Source: Colletotrichum lupini
Lineage: Eukaryota; Ascomycota; Sordariomycetes; Glomerellales; Glomerellaceae
Reading direction: 5' to 3'
Length of the DNA: 64,000 nucleotides
NCBI RefSeq assembly: GCF_023278565.1
Contig: NC_064682.1
Span: 1,860,001 to 1,924,000, forward strand
Part shown: positions 12,885 to 25,100 of the stretch, one piece after another
How positions within the stretch are numbered: the first letter of the stretch is position 1
Layout of the letters: each line of letters opens with the position of its first letter
Notes under the pieces: model-generated
What the model was told of the DNA's origin: nothing
The model's input: the letters and a program-made list of their open reading frames with translations, nothing else
Database searches by the model: none
Program-made: the position numbers and the translations under genes

Positions 12885-13803
12885 TTTGGCTGTTTTGCTC
12901 TATTGATTTGCCACTGTTCGGGCGCTTGAGGGGTATGCGGAGAAGATGAAAGCAATGGCGAAGGAGTATGTGGTGGTGGTGGTTGAGGTGTTGGTGGTGG
13001 TGAAGATGCAACGGGATTTTTTGGATTGAAGCTTTGCATTGTGAGCATCGAAATCCGAGGCCGGGGTCCTCCTTTCGTTGGAGCTCTCCCGATGCGCTCA
13101 GCGGGTGTTAATGTGGGTCCCGTCCCAGGCGGGCCCTGCTGCAGCTTACATAGACTTTCGGGCAGGTTCTTGCCTTGGAACCTCACCTCAGGCACTTTCA
13201 ATGGAAATTTGAATACAGCCGGCCCCAGGTACCCTAGAAAGGCCCCAAATGCTTATATTACATAAGGCAAGGAAGCCAACCTGAGCTATTACCCGTGGAC
13301 GGCTATCGGTCGCATCCACGGCCCGGCGCCGGCACCGGCAGCAAGCACGGATGGAGGGGTCCTGACTCTGGATTCTCGACCCCTCCTTGACAGAGCACTT
13401 GCAGCTCTAGTTATGGCAAATGCTTACCACATTTGAGCATCTTTTCTTCAAGTCTGATTTTTCACTGGCATTTTTCCAATACCGATCTTATCCACAGAAA
13501 CAATAAGTGGAGGGCGGTAAAAAAAAAATAACGACGTGACACTGCAGCTCTACGGATACCTACTAAGGTACCTTCAGGCGTCCAAGTTGGCCTTCTGGGC
13601 GAATTGACTCGTTTGTGCGTCCACAATGGCCCATCCCATGACGCAACAGCCGCCATGTTAAACACATGCTGGAGCCATAGAGTGAGCCAGGAACCAAGGA
13701 GCTTTGCCTCCTAGACACAACTTTCCCCCTCCTCCACTATCCACATCCACATTGCGCATCCACACAAACCGCCTTCGACCTCCCGTCTTACGTCTAGAGT
13801 TCC
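12885..13803. other. Divergent promoter region of FMC1 and HAL2
   Basis: Holds the upstream regions of both genes. It includes a short poly-A run near 13520 and the perfect 10-nt palindrome AAGGTACCTT at 13565-13574. No further gene seen. Confidence 0.55.
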
Positions 13804-15117
13804 ATGCCCTCCAAGGTCCGACCATCAAGCGGAAACAACAAAACAAGACAGGAACCCACCTCCCGTCTCTCTTTCGTGCCCTTCCTCCTCATCTCCTCCG
13901 TCCTCGTCGTGACCCTGGCTATCCTATCTCTACGAGCTCTTCCCCGGCTCTCCCTCCTCTCGAGCCACTTCTTCCCTCTCACCACCACCACGACCCTCTT
14001 CTCTTCCTCCTCGTCTTCCTCGACAAAGAGAGACTCACAACCCGCCATGTCATCCTACGCAAAGGAGCTCGAGGTGGCCCAGCTGGCCGTCCAGCGCGCC
14101 TCCATCCTCACCAAGCGCGTCTTCCACGAAAAGGCAAAGGGTACCGTCGACAAGAACGACAAGTCCCCCGTCACCATTGGCGACTTTGGCGCCCAGGCCC
14201 TCATCATCGCCGCCCTCCGCCACCACTTCCCCGACGACGAGATCGTCGCCGAGGAGGAGGCCGCCCAGCTGCGCTCCGAACCCCAGCTCCGCGACCAGAT
14301 ATGGGACCTCGTAAAGACCACCCAGCTCGACGACGCCGCCGCTGAAGCCTCCCTCGGCGGCGGCATCGCCTCCGCCGAGAGCATGATGGACATCATCGAC
14401 CAAGGGAACAGCAAGGGCGGCGCCGCCGGCCGCATCTGGGCCATTGACCCCATTGACGGCACAAAGGGCTTCCTCCGCGGCGGCCAGTACGCCGTCTGCC
14501 TGGCCCTCATGGTCGACGGCGACGTCAAGGTCGGCGTCCTCGGCTGCCCCAACCTCCCCGTCGACGACAAGGCGCCCCTCGCCGCCGACATCGGCTCCAA
14601 CGCAAACGACGACACGGGCTACGGCGTCATCTTCTCCGCCGTCCTCGGCCAGGGCGCCACCTCGCGGCCCCTCCGCACCAGCGCCATCGCCTCCGGCAGC
14701 CCCATCTCCATGAAGCCCGTCACCGATCTCTCCGCCGCCACCTTTTGCGAGAGCGTCGAGGCCGGCCACAGCGCGCACGACGACCAGGCCCAGATCGCTG
14801 CCAGGCTCGGCATCACCAAGCCCAGCGTCCGCATGGACAGCCAGAGCAAATACGGCTCCATTGCCCGCGGTGCCGGCGACATCTACCTCCGTCTGCCCGT
14901 CAAGGCGACGTACCAGGAAAAGATTTGGGACCACGCGGCCGGCGACCTCATTGTGCGCGAGGCCGGTGGTCAGGTTACGGATATCCAGGGCAAGAGGTTG
15001 GACTTTGCCGTCGGACGGACGCTGGCCAACAATAAGGGTGTTATTGCCGCGCCGGCTGCGGTGCACGGCGAGGTGTTAAAGGTTGTCCAAGAGGTGTTGA
15101 GCTCGAAATCTAGCTAA
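13804..15117 (+). CDS. MET22: 3'(2'),5'-bisphosphate nucleotidase HAL2/MET22
   Basis: Lithium- and sodium-sensitive phosphatase that removes the 3'-phosphate from PAP and PAPS, by-products of sulfate assimilation. It is intronless. From 13804 it encodes 437 residues; an internal ATG at 14047 (context CCCGCCATGTC) gives MSSYAKELEVAQLAVQ, the usual start of this family, and 356 residues. Metal-binding inositol-monophosphatase motifs are present: EEEAAQL, WAIDPIDGTKGFLRG and WDHAAGDLIVREAGG. The 81-residue extension from the first ATG includes a hydrophobic stretch (FVPFLLISSVLVVTLAILSL) and could be an anchor or simply translated 5' leader. The enzyme call is firm; which start is used is open. 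It is convergent with the uL6m gene. Confidence 0.93.
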   Translation: MPSKVRPSSGNNKTRQEPTSRLSFVPFLLISSVLVVTLAILSLRALPRLSLLSSHFFPLTTTTTLFSSSSSSSTKRDSQPAMSSYAKELEVAQLAVQRASILTKRVFHEKAKGTVDKNDKSPVTIGDFGAQALIIAALRHHFPDDEIVAEEEAAQLRSEPQLRDQIWDLVKTTQLDDAAAEASLGGGIASAESMMDIIDQGNSKGGAAGRIWAIDPIDGTKGFLRGGQYAVCLALMVDGDVKVGVLGCPNLPVDDKAPLAADIGSNANDDTGYGVIFSAVLGQGATSRPLRTSAIASGSPISMKPVTDLSAATFCESVEAGHSAHDDQAQIAARLGITKPSVRMDSQSKYGSIARGAGDIYLRLPVKATYQEKIWDHAAGDLIVREAGGQVTDIQGKRLDFAVGRTLANNKGVIAAPAAVHGEVLKVVQEVLSSKSS

Positions 15118-15425
15118 GCAAAAAGTCTTGGAAAAGTATAATAGTAAAAAAAATGTGAAAGAAGTTTTGGACTTTTTGGATTTTGCGATTTTTCCTCGGC
15201 TGTCTTGGAGAACCAGCAGATAAATAGTGTACATTGTTTGTCTCTTTTTTCTCTTTTCCCATCCCCGTACAGTGATATACAGCTATACACAGCCCTCCAG
15301 AAGCTCTGCCATCGACACACCACAACAACAGTCGACTCGGTACCAAAGCCCAAAGAAGTGCCACACCACATCCCATACTCTCCCCGTTCCCACCCCAACC
15401 CCAACCGTCCGCGCAGCGAAATCGT
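15118..15425. other. Short convergent 3' region between HAL2 and the uL6m gene
   Basis: About 0.3 kb, T/A-rich near the HAL2 stop and presumably holding two transcript ends. Nothing else seen. Confidence 0.6.
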
Positions 15426-16423
15426 CTATTTGATCTTCTTCTGCTTCAGCTTAATCGTCTGGTCATCGATAAACACGCCCTTGCCCTTATACGGTTCCGG
15501 CGGCCGCCACTTGCGCACTCTTCCCGCGAAGCTCATCATCAGCTCGCGGTCGATGCTCTCGAGCAGGATACGCGTCGGGCTCGCCGCCGTGACTTTCACG
15601 CCGCGCGGAATCCCCATCTCGACCGGGTGCGTGAATCCGAGCTTCAGACACAGGAACTTCTGTCCGGGGAACTCTTCCAGGCGGCCGCGCTGCTCGACGC
15701 TCGCGCGGTAGCCGATGCCGACGAGGCGGAGGATCGCCGTGTGGCCTTCGGAGACGCCCATGATGTAGCGCTGGAGGTAGGCCCATGTCGTGCCTGTTTG
15801 AGGTTCAGAGTAGTTAGCAAAGCGCGTTCAGTCAATTGGGATGTGACTCGACTCTCGCTGAAGCCGAGAAGGCAAGCTTGAGCTTCCTTGAAGAGGGCAG
15901 TGAAGGAGAGGGAAGGGAAAAGACGGCAAAAAATGGTAAAGAAACTCACCCCACATCTCGCTCTGCTCCTTGATGTTCGAGTCCTCCACGCTGAGAATCG
16001 CCGTGCTGCCCTCGACATCGTAATCAATCTTCAGAAAAGGCGGGATCTCGAGATCCAATTCTCCTGTAGCAAAACAACAAATCCAGCATTAGCCTAAGCT
16101 CCTTGCAGTCTCCCATCACCCCCTTTCTCGAATGGACACCACCAAAGAAACGTACCCAGAGGCCCCGTAACGGTAACCGTCCTCTTGTAAACCTTCAAGT
16201 AGCTCGTCGGATCCTTCTTCAGCTTCGGCTCGCTAATAGCCAGCTTCACGCCCGGTGGGATCGAGACCGGCGTCCGCCCGAGCTTGGAGTTTCGTGTCGG
16301 CGTCGAGGAGAACTGGCGAGGTTGCTGCTGCTGCTGTTGAAGAGCTGGCACAAGGAAGGCTGGTATCGTCGTGGCCGGCGAGGCGGCAAATGCCCGCCTC
16401 AATGCCGTCCTGGAGGCCAGCAT
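15426..16423 (-). CDS. MRPL6: Mitochondrial large-subunit ribosomal protein uL6m (MRPL6)
   Basis: Structural protein of the mitochondrial 54S subunit. Exons are 16423-16156, 16063-15950 and 15793-15426, all joined in phase 1 (TGPLG|ELDLEIPPFLK; EMWG|TTWAYLQRYIMGVSEGH), giving 249 residues. The N-terminus (MLASRTALRRAFAASPAT) is basic and hydroxylated like a mitochondrial presequence and is followed by a Gln run. The L6 fold is seen as PVSIPPGVKLAIS, then GIGYRASVEQRG and LGFTHPVEMGIPRGVKV, ending in KGKGVFIDDQTIKLKQKKIK. Donors are GTACGT and GTGAGT. The bacterial-like body plus presequence points to the mitochondrial rather than the cytosolic L9/uL6. Confidence 0.92.
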
Positions 16424-16936
16424 TGTTCGTTTCGTCGGAGAGATTGGCAAGCTACAACACACCTCCCAATGGCGCGCTCGCTCAGGTGCTCCTCGACAAT
16501 TGGAATTGGAGACCCTCAGCAACTTTTCCACGTCTTAGTCAGCGATGCGCGATCCACAATCTGGGTACTTCCGATTGGCCCCTGCTTAGCTCGAGAGGAA
16601 AACTAAGGTACCTAAGGTTATTACGGCTGGAACGTATGGTTAGGTAGCTCAAGCTCATTGCTTCTCATGGCTTTCGAGTCTAGGAAATTCATTCTTTTTT
16701 CGTAGAATTGGCAAGTGTCATAAGAGTAAGGGGTTGAATGATGGTGTTGTTTGTGCCAGTAATTTGTACAGAGTAATCTCTGATTCTTCGTACTCATTTG
16801 ATACGTCAGGCGAACTACTAAGAGAGGTATATCTAGAAGCCCATTTCCAGCAATAAGCCAGAATCGCGAAGCGAAATGCCACCACAGGTGGGTTGGCGTA
16901 GTGTCAGGTTATAGTGACAGTGCGATTGAACTGCGC
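16424..16936. other. Intergenic region between the beta-tubulin 3' end and the uL6m start
   Basis: The two genes are in tandem on the minus strand. This holds the uL6m promoter and the tubulin 3' UTR. An AAGGTACCT palindrome lies at 16605-16613. No gene seen. Confidence 0.55.
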
Positions 16937-18790
16937 TTAAACCTCCTCCTCAAGAGGGACCTCCTCCTCGTACTCCTCCTCCTCCTCGTCAACACCAGCA
17001 TCCTGGTATTGCTGGTACTCGGAGACGAGATCGTTCATGTTGGACTCAGCCTCAGTGAACTCCATCTCGTCCATACCCTCACCAGTGTACCAATGCAAGA
17101 AAGCCTTGCGACGGAACATGGCAGTGAACTGCTCACCGACACGCTTGAAGAGCTCCTGGATGGCGGTAGAGTTACCGACAAAGGTGGAAGACATCTTGAG
17201 GCCGCGGGGAGGAATGGAGCAAAGGGCGGTCTGGACGTTGTTGGGAATCCACTCGACGAAGTAGGACGAGTTCTTGTTCTGAACGTTGCGCATCTGGTCC
17301 TCAACATCCTTCATGGCGACCTTACCACGGCTGGGAACGACAAAGTTAGCATTTGCTTATATTCTAGGGTCATCGTCGTGTGGCACTTACAAGATGGCAG
17401 AGCAGGTCAGGTAACGACCGTTGCGGAAGTCAGAGGCAGCCATCATGTTCTTGGGGTCGAACATCTGCTGGGTGAGCTCGGGAACGCTGACGGCGCGGAA
17501 GGAGTGGGCGCCACGGCTGGTCAGGGGAGCGAAGCCGACCATGAAGAAGTGGAGACGGGGGAAAGGAACCATGTTGACGGCGAGCTTGCGCAAGTCAGAG
17601 TTCAGCTGACCGGGGAAACGCAGGCAGGTGGTGACACCGGACATGACGGCGGAAACGAGGTGGTTCAAGTCGCCGTAGGAGGGGTTGGAGAGCTTGAGGG
17701 TACGCATGCAGATGTCGTAGAGAGCCTCGTTGTCAATGCAGAAGGTCTCGTCGGAGTTCTCGACCAGCTGGTGGACGGAGAGGGTGGCGTTGTAGGGCTC
17801 GACAACGGTGTCGGAAACCTTGGGAGAGGGAACGACGGAGAAGGTGGCCATCATGCGGTCGGGGAACTCCTCACGGATCTTGGAGATCAGGAGGGTACCC
17901 ATACCGGCACCGGTACCACCACCAAGGGAGTGGGTGATCTGGAAGCCCTGGAGGCAGTCGCAGCCCTCAGCCTCGCGACGGACGACATCGAGAACCTGGT
18001 CGACGAGCTCAGCTCCCTCAGTGTAGTGACCCTTGGCCCAGTTGTTGCCGGCACCGGACTGGCCAAAGACGAAGTTGTCGGGGCGGAAAAGCTGGCCAAA
18101 GGGACCGGCACGGACGGCGTCCATGGTACCGGGCTCCAAGTCGACGAGGACGGCGCGAGGAACGTACTTGTTGCCGGAGGCCTGGTTGGGTGAGAAGGTC
18201 AGCATTCGTCAATAGGATTGCCTGCACACTGGGGGACTAGGATAACAAACTTCGTTGAAATAGACGCTCATGCGCTCGAGCTGGAGCTCGGAAGTGCCGT
18301 TGTACCTGTGGTGTGATTAGCTGCTGGGTCCATGAGGATGCCGCACTGGAGGACAAGTGACATACACGCCATTGCTGTCGAGACCGTGCTCGCCAGAGAT
18401 GTTCTGCCTGTATCAAGGTCAGTTCGAGATCGTGTCAAATATCGAAATCGCCGCGTCGTTGGCGGTTGGCTACGCACCAGAAGGCAGCACCAATCTGGTT
18501 ACCCTGTTCAAAGAAGTTAGCCCCGCACTCTGGCTTGTTGGGTTGAGATGAGGAGATACTTACGCACTGGCCGGTCTGAAGGTGAACCTATTGCGAGAAA
18601 ACAATCAATGGTCAGCGGAATGTTTCCCATGACAGAAGCGTTGGAGATGCAAGTCGGGCCATGTTTGGCGAGCATGGCTTGGGTGGGAATATCGGCGGGG
18701 TACGCTCAGGGGCTACCCCGAAATAGTGGCCATTCCGACGCGTCGCAGAATTGTTGTTGATGGGAGAGAGCGACTTACAATCTCACGCAT
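16937..18790 (-). CDS. TUB2: Beta-tubulin
   Basis: Subunit of microtubules and target of benzimidazole fungicides. Seven exons: 18790-18779, 18587-18564, 18503-18478, 18407-18366, 18305-18251, 18181-17391 and 17330-16937. They sum to 1344 nt, exactly 447 residues plus stop. The start [15 protein letters not shown] is the tubulin autoregulatory and nucleotide-binding start. The GTP signature GGGTGAGMG is at residues 140-148. The acidic tail ends [16 protein letters not shown]. Three tiny 5' exons (12, 24 and 26 nt) are typical of filamentous ascomycete beta-tubulin genes. Counting residues, H6, Y50, F167, E198 and F200 are all the sensitive, wild-type forms. A 430-codon opposite-strand frame is a shadow. 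Confidence 0.98.
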
Positions 18791-19812
18791 TTTGAATGAT
18801 GGAAAGCTCTGAAGCTAAGTTGGCCGGCGATGTACGATGAAGAAGACGAAGAGAGTGCTCGAGAGCTAGGCGAAGCTTCAAGGCGAAAGGGTTGTTGTGG
18901 AGGATTGGGCGAGGTAAGGTGTGGTTAGGTAGGGGAGGAGGTTGTTGATTTTTGTTTGCGGGTGGATGTGATTTTGTTCACCGCCACGGCTCGGTGGACG
19001 CCCAGAAGACAGGCCAGCGACAGGCCAGCGACAGGCCAGAGGGAAGGGGTGCAGCTCGCTTGTTTACTGTGTGGTGCTAGTTGGGCCCGTGCACGACCCC
19101 GATTGGGGAAAGACCAGTGCAAGGCACCCGCCTACCACCACCCAAGTCTCCCCAAGTGGCCGTCCTAGTGGCCCCCAGTGCCCCCCAGTGTCTCCCCCCA
19201 AACACCAATTGGAAGTGGGGTTGAATGAGTTGAGGTGACAGCAGATTGGCAGACAGCGCGACTACAGCAAGTACGTACCTTCAGGTCCCCTGTATTTCGT
19301 CTCCTCTGTTCTTTCCGATCCGAGACCCGGGGTGACCGACTATCTGCTGAGGGATCCAAACATCCAACGACACGTCCAGATAAGGTGCCAACCATCTCCA
19401 TCAGAAACCCGGGAATCCAAGGCATGAACTGTAGGTAGTGGTGCTGAGCTTCGGGAAGCCACGGACTCTCTAACAATCGGGGCAGGTGCGGCACCGGGCA
19501 GCCCTACCAAAAGCCAACGTCAAACACAGAGCCTACGTACCGATATGAATGGCATTACATAGATTGCTCGGCACTGATCCCCAAGCACTGACCGAAAATG
19601 CTAAATTGCCAGTGGAGCTCAACATTTGCAAGGGGGGCTCCATCACTGCCAAATGAGCTAACGGTGTGCCTGAGAGCTATCAAACGCAGATCGACTTCAT
19701 AAAGTTCACAAAGTGCACTCATCACTGAAAGAATAGGTGACTGACGATCGAGGCATCATATTTTGCGGAACAATGGTAGCTACGTAGACTATCATGGCCA
19801 CGACATATTCCC
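18791..19812. other. Intergenic region: beta-tubulin promoter and GCN20 3' end
   Basis: Tandem minus-strand genes flank this 1-kb stretch. It contains a short 11-nt tandem repeat (19010-19040) and C-rich tracts near 19160-19205. No coding exon recognised. Confidence 0.55.
19010..19040. repeat. 11-nt direct repeat, about 2.8 copies
   Basis: Unit CAGGCCAGCGA repeated head to tail upstream of beta-tubulin; a plain minisatellite. Confidence 0.85.
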
Positions 19813-22179
19813 TTAATGAGCCTTGACAACACCAGCCGCATCGGCCTGAGCTGCAATTCTCTTCTTGTAGGCCTGAACGTCGCCTGGGAACTTCTCAACA
19901 GTGCCTCCATCACACACCCAGAGAGAGGTGCACACTGTCTGCAACATGGTGACGTCGTGAGAAACCATCAGAACGCCACCCTGGAACTCTTGCAAGGCCG
20001 TAGCGAGCGCGTCCATCGCCTCGATATCGAGATGGTTAGAAGGCTCGTCAAGAACCAAGATGTGCGGGTTGGTCAAGGCAAGGCAAGCAAACGCCACACG
20101 CGACTTTTGACCTCCGGAAAGAACCGCCATCTTCTGCAGACCTGTCGTGCCCGTGATGCCAAAGGCACCCAGTTGTCTGCGGTACTCTTCGTCCGTCCGG
20201 CCAGGGTACTCCTTGGACATGAAGCCAACCGCACTCATCGTCAAATCCAGAGCATCGACGTGATGTTGGGCAAAGAAGCCGACGCGCAGACGGGGGTTTT
20301 GCGAAATGATACCCGAAGTGGCCGACAGCTTTCCGATCAACAACTTGAGAATAGTTGTCTTACCCGCACCGTTGGGTCCGACGATACCGATACGAGAGTC
20401 TAGCTGCACGTCGAGATCCACGTTGCGCAGCAAGATGTTCTCCTTCGTGTAACCAAATGTCACGCCTGTCATCTGGATGATAGGAGGCGACATCTTCTCG
20501 ACATCAGGGAACTTGAACTGCACGCTGTACTCTGTCTCGGGCGGCTCGAGTACTGGCATCTTCTCGAGTTTCTTGATACGTGACTGGGCTTCGGAAGACT
20601 TGGCCGCGTTGTAGCGGAACTTGTCGATGAAGGCCTGAAGATGGGCTCTTTGGGCCATTTGGTTCTCGTATTCTCTCTTCGCAGTCTTCTTGCGTTCCTC
20701 GCGAGTAGCGTAGAAGGATTCGAAGTTGGCACCGCGGTAGTAGTCGAGACGCTGCGAGTGTTGGTGAATGATATCTGTCGCAATCTCATTGAGGAAAGCT
20801 CTGTCGTGAGAAACCACGAGAACCGTGCTGGGATATCCTTGGAGGTAGTTGGCAAGGAAAGCAATAGAGGGGACGTCCAACATGTTGGACGGTTCGTCGA
20901 GAAGCAGCAGGTCAGGTTCGCAGAACAAGGCTCTGGCCAACGCCAGACGCATACGCCAACCACCTGAGAAGGTCTTGGTGGCATTCTGTTGCTTTTCGGC
21001 AGAGAAACCGAGACCAGCCAAAATACTTGCGGCTCTTGACTCGGCCTTGTCGGACTCCATCTCGGCAAGCTTGCCCTGGATGTCACCGAGCCTGCCGTCT
21101 TGAGCTTCTCTTTCCTTGTCAAGTCTGGCGGCATCGGCCGAAGTATCGGCCATGCCCGCACGTTGGGTCTCGATCTCTGCCAGCTTCTGAGTAATTTCCT
21201 ACAAGGTTGTCAGCATGATGGCACTTTTCAGAGATAATTATAACTGCGTATCACTTACAGTCTGCTCCTTGAGAAGAACCTTGCGCCACACGTCGGCATC
21301 AAGAACAGCTTGGATCGCAGGGGTGTCGTCACCAGTAAGCTACGCAAATATCAGTATACAACAGAGTTGAGAGTGGCCGAAGTTCACTCTTACCTCCTGT
21401 TCGACGTGGAGAATGGTAATGTGAGGCGGAATTGGCAGCTCTCTGCGAGACAGAGCACGAAGAAGCGTAGATTTACCAACACCGTTGTGTCCAACAAGAC
21501 CGTACCTGTGACCATAAGAAAGGGTCAAGTCCGTATCGGTCACGATACGCAGGCCACCAATGGAGACATCGATGTTGTCCAACTTGATATCCTTGGTCTT
21601 GTTCGCGCCAGAACCACCCATCTGGAGAGGGTTGACAGCCATGTAGAATTCCTCGTATGATTGAGTAGACTCAGGCTCGTCGAGCAATCTGGAAGCCTCA
21701 TACTCAACCGTCTTGAAGGTCTTCTTCTGCTGCTTGGCTGCAATCTTGCGCTCGGCCTTTTCCAGCTTCTTTCGATCAACCTTTGATTCGACCTTGCGAG
21801 CGTTTGCAGACTCAAGATCGACAGCTCCCGTTGACACGGCCAGAGTGGAAGACATGTTCCGCTGAGAGCTGACTTGGAAAGTCTCATCAAGGCGCCTGAC
21901 GGCCAAAGGGCCGCTTCGCAATCCTCCATTCGACTCGGTGTACTTCTCAACCCATTTCTCAACGAGTTTCTCAATCTTCTCCTGGAGCTTAGCGTCAGGC
22001 TTTCCAGAGGCAGAGAGCAATAACTCGGTGACGGTAGCGGCTGCCTCGGCGAGAGGTGAGACGCCAGACTGCTCTTCCTCGTCCGAGTAGATGGTCGATG
22101 CGTGAGTCAGGTATCCGACCGAGTACTCGGAGAGCACCGGGTCGATGTTCGGCAAGACGGTTCTAATCTCCGCATCCAT
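19813..22179 (-). CDS. GCN20: ABC-F ATPase GCN20
   Basis: Soluble ABC-F protein that works with Gcn1 on ribosomes to activate the kinase Gcn2 during amino-acid starvation. Exons are 22179-21394, 21339-21259 and 21198-19813, all phase 0 (VEQE|LTGDDTPAIQ; KEQT|EITQKLAEIE), giving 750 residues, the usual size. There are two ATP cassettes and no membrane segment. Cassette 1 has Walker A GHNGVGKST, signature FSGGW and Walker B LLLLDEPSNMLD. Cassette 2 has Walker A GPNGAGKTT, signature LSGGQ and Walker B ILVLDEPSNHLD. The N-terminal 190 residues are the Gcn1-binding type of region, with a Lys-rich helix (KVDRKKLEKAERKIAAKQ). The SNMLD in cassette 1, versus SNHLD in cassette 2, is normal for GCN20. 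Confidence 0.96.
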
Positions 22180-25100
22180 CGTTGCTACTCAAAAAGTTGT
22201 AAGTTCGTGGTGGCGGTGGTGGTAGAAATTTGCTTCAACGAATCTGTCAGCGATGCAAAGCTGTTGGCTCTGCGACAGTCGACTTGACGTGAGACAAATG
22301 AGATAGCAGCAAGCCCAGTATACTGTCACTTTGCTAGGCTATTGCAACTGCCTTATGACGACTTCACTTGTGATCTAGATGCGATATTCACGACAGGCCT
22401 CAAAATGTGGACCTTGAATCAAGTGCCCTGCCCGGGCTCGGATGTCTAAATCGGAATAAAGCTCGGCCCGGGAAGACGTCCTCTAAGGCTGCTTATGTCA
22501 CCTTAGCAGGGTCCAGTGACTCCAGGCTAATGTCTCAGCATTTGGACCAATGAAATGTATTGCAACAACACTACGGCACTGTCAATAAGGCAGGTGCAAA
22601 GAGGAAGTGAACTCCACCTGCATTCACCAAATGCTGGTTGCTCTTTAATTCAGAAGGAGGCAATCAAATGGCACGATCTAAAACTTCTCTCCGTCAAATT
22701 TTCCCGGAAGAACGATATTTCAGCGTCCTTCAAAGACCGACTCAGACTTGTTGTTGTCTCTCTTTTGAAGTCCCGACAGCATGGATAACATCGCCGATTG
22801 ACCTGACACCGTGGAGTCGGCTGAGACAAACGGGCAAAACGGCAATTCTTGATGCTCCATCCGTAGCTGTAGACGGAATGCTCTATCGAAATACGTCTTT
22901 ATTGCCACCGCCGTCACCGACATTACATTGCCGAAAATGGATGAAACCCAAAGTCTCAATTTGACATTGGCCAGCTGAAAAGCATCACAGAGTCTAGTCT
23001 AACCAACAGCAGCGAATGGGGAGCCGCGGATCACTGAGCATCGAGCTGGGTACCCTTGGCCATCGACGCGACTTGCGGAGATGGACGAACAGCGTGTAAT
23101 GTTTCGCGCAGCTGCATGTAATCGCGTCAGCCGTAGGACGCACGCGACGACCTGCAGAGGATCGTCTATTCATTTGTCGCATGGCAACCAATCAGTCTCT
23201 GACACTAGGAGAGGAAAAAAAGAGCCATCAACATGCGAAAGTTTTGAATGTCGTTGGGAGACTTAGCCCTGCTCACGCCATACTACGTCCGCCATGCGCT
23301 GGAGATCCGTCCGGGGATCCCAGTTGCAGGTTAAAGTTATTCCGATGTTCGATGCTCATTGCACAATCTGTGCAAACTCTCACTAGGGTGGACACGCGAA
23401 GACGAAATGGGACATCATCGCCGCAATCAGTGTCTTGAATGGAAATGAACCATGGAGATTCAAAGGGAAAAAACAAACGTTAAAATGAACGAAAACGAGA
23501 GGGCGGCGGCAACACAGCGACAACAGCAGCAGCTCAACAACAGCAACCACAAGAGCGAAACCCTTTTGACCTCGTAGACTGCGACAGTGGACATGGCCTC
23601 GAACCGGACACGATTCCGCGTCATCCTATTCAGTCACGGTTCGGTCATTGTCTCCTCTCCATGGCCAAAAGCGGACCCAACACCAACCGAAGTTCAATGT
23701 GGGATTCAGTTCCCTAGTTCCGTCACACGTTGGACGCTGCAGTCAAGTGGGAATATCTGCTCACGGTCAAGGCTGGACTTGCTCCTTCAAAACCTTTGCC
23801 CTACCAATACGACCACATATTGGCTCCTGTTCCCGCCCAGAGTCGCATGCGAGACAGATCGGGCAACCACAGAGCTTTGCTTTAGGGGTCCCCGGGACAA
23901 AACCTTGATTCCAATGATACTGGCGCGCAGTTCGTTCCCACATCTACCACCCTCTCTGGAATCTGTCCTACCTTGATTGTTTTCTGGACTGGGGTACTCG
24001 TACTGGCGAGATGACAGACCAGGATGTATCTGACTTCTGCCCCTACCAACTGGCAACGGAACAGTGATGAGATTGACAGTGAGGGTTACGATGGCACGCG
24101 AATCACACTGAAATTCAAACTTCATTCAACGGTGATCCTCCGAGTTAGGAAAAGCCATATTCAATTGACTTTGGCTACTCGACTCCCTGCGGCATTTCTC
24201 TGGGGCGGAGCTAAATCAAGAACACGCGCCTTTTTTTTTATATTGGAGGCTCTTTGCCAGGCTTCCCTGCTCAGACTCCAAGTATGGATCAAGCATCCAC
24301 CTCTGTCCCACTTTGACGACTCTGCATCTGCCTATCGAGATTTCGTCATTGGAGAGTCTGTCGGCAACAGAACCTGTGCCTCTTTTCTGGTTCGACGGCA
24401 CCGCCGCACCGGAGAGTCGGAACGGCAGCGCCAAGGGGGTCGGGTCCCATCATAGAGAACGTTTCCCGTCTGGTTTACGGGAGGGGAAAGAGTGCGGGCA
24501 GAACGATCTTCACAAGCTCACATCCAGTCAATGGGAAGCGCGTAGCTCCTCTGGCGAATCCTTCGGATGATGCAGAGAACTAACTACATGCACGATATTC
24601 AATGGCAGGTTTTTTCTGACTTGTCGTGCAGGAATCTTGCAGGACCTGCAGAACACATTCATCAGCTGGTCGTCTAGCTGCATAGCGTTCCCTGGGAGTG
24701 GCATAAGGACAGATTCCGACGCAGGCTTACACTATTTTACTATGGAGTCTGCACAGGCGACCACCGGGACGTCGGCAGACCGGACCACAACTTGGCCTTG
24801 TCGCATTGCCCTCGAGCTCCCCTCCTTCCGAGTCTCCATACCGATTCCCACGTCCTCGTACCGAACCCCGCGGACCAAGAGAGGCTTTGATGGTTTCAAG
24901 TTTCACGCGGTTAAATTGACTAGCAGGGCAACAGTCTGTGTGGATTTGTGAGGTGTGCGCTGGTCCTGGACCTCTGGTCGAAACCCCGAGCGCTATCGAA
25001 CGTCCTCTCATAACCTACCAACCTCCTTCATTGGTCGATATTCGATGCACACGTTGCATGGGCTAGCTTCCCAAGTCGCGACTCTGCCTGGCATCTGGAT

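Noticed and set aside
14050..15066. 338-codon minus-strand frame across HAL2
   Set aside because: Antisense shadow; Gly/Asp/Val/Leu-rich as expected from complementing GC-biased codons.
16901..18193. 430-codon plus-strand open frame across beta-tubulin
   Set aside because: Exactly antisense to a certain gene; strong G/C-ending codon bias leaves the complementary frame open. No domain.
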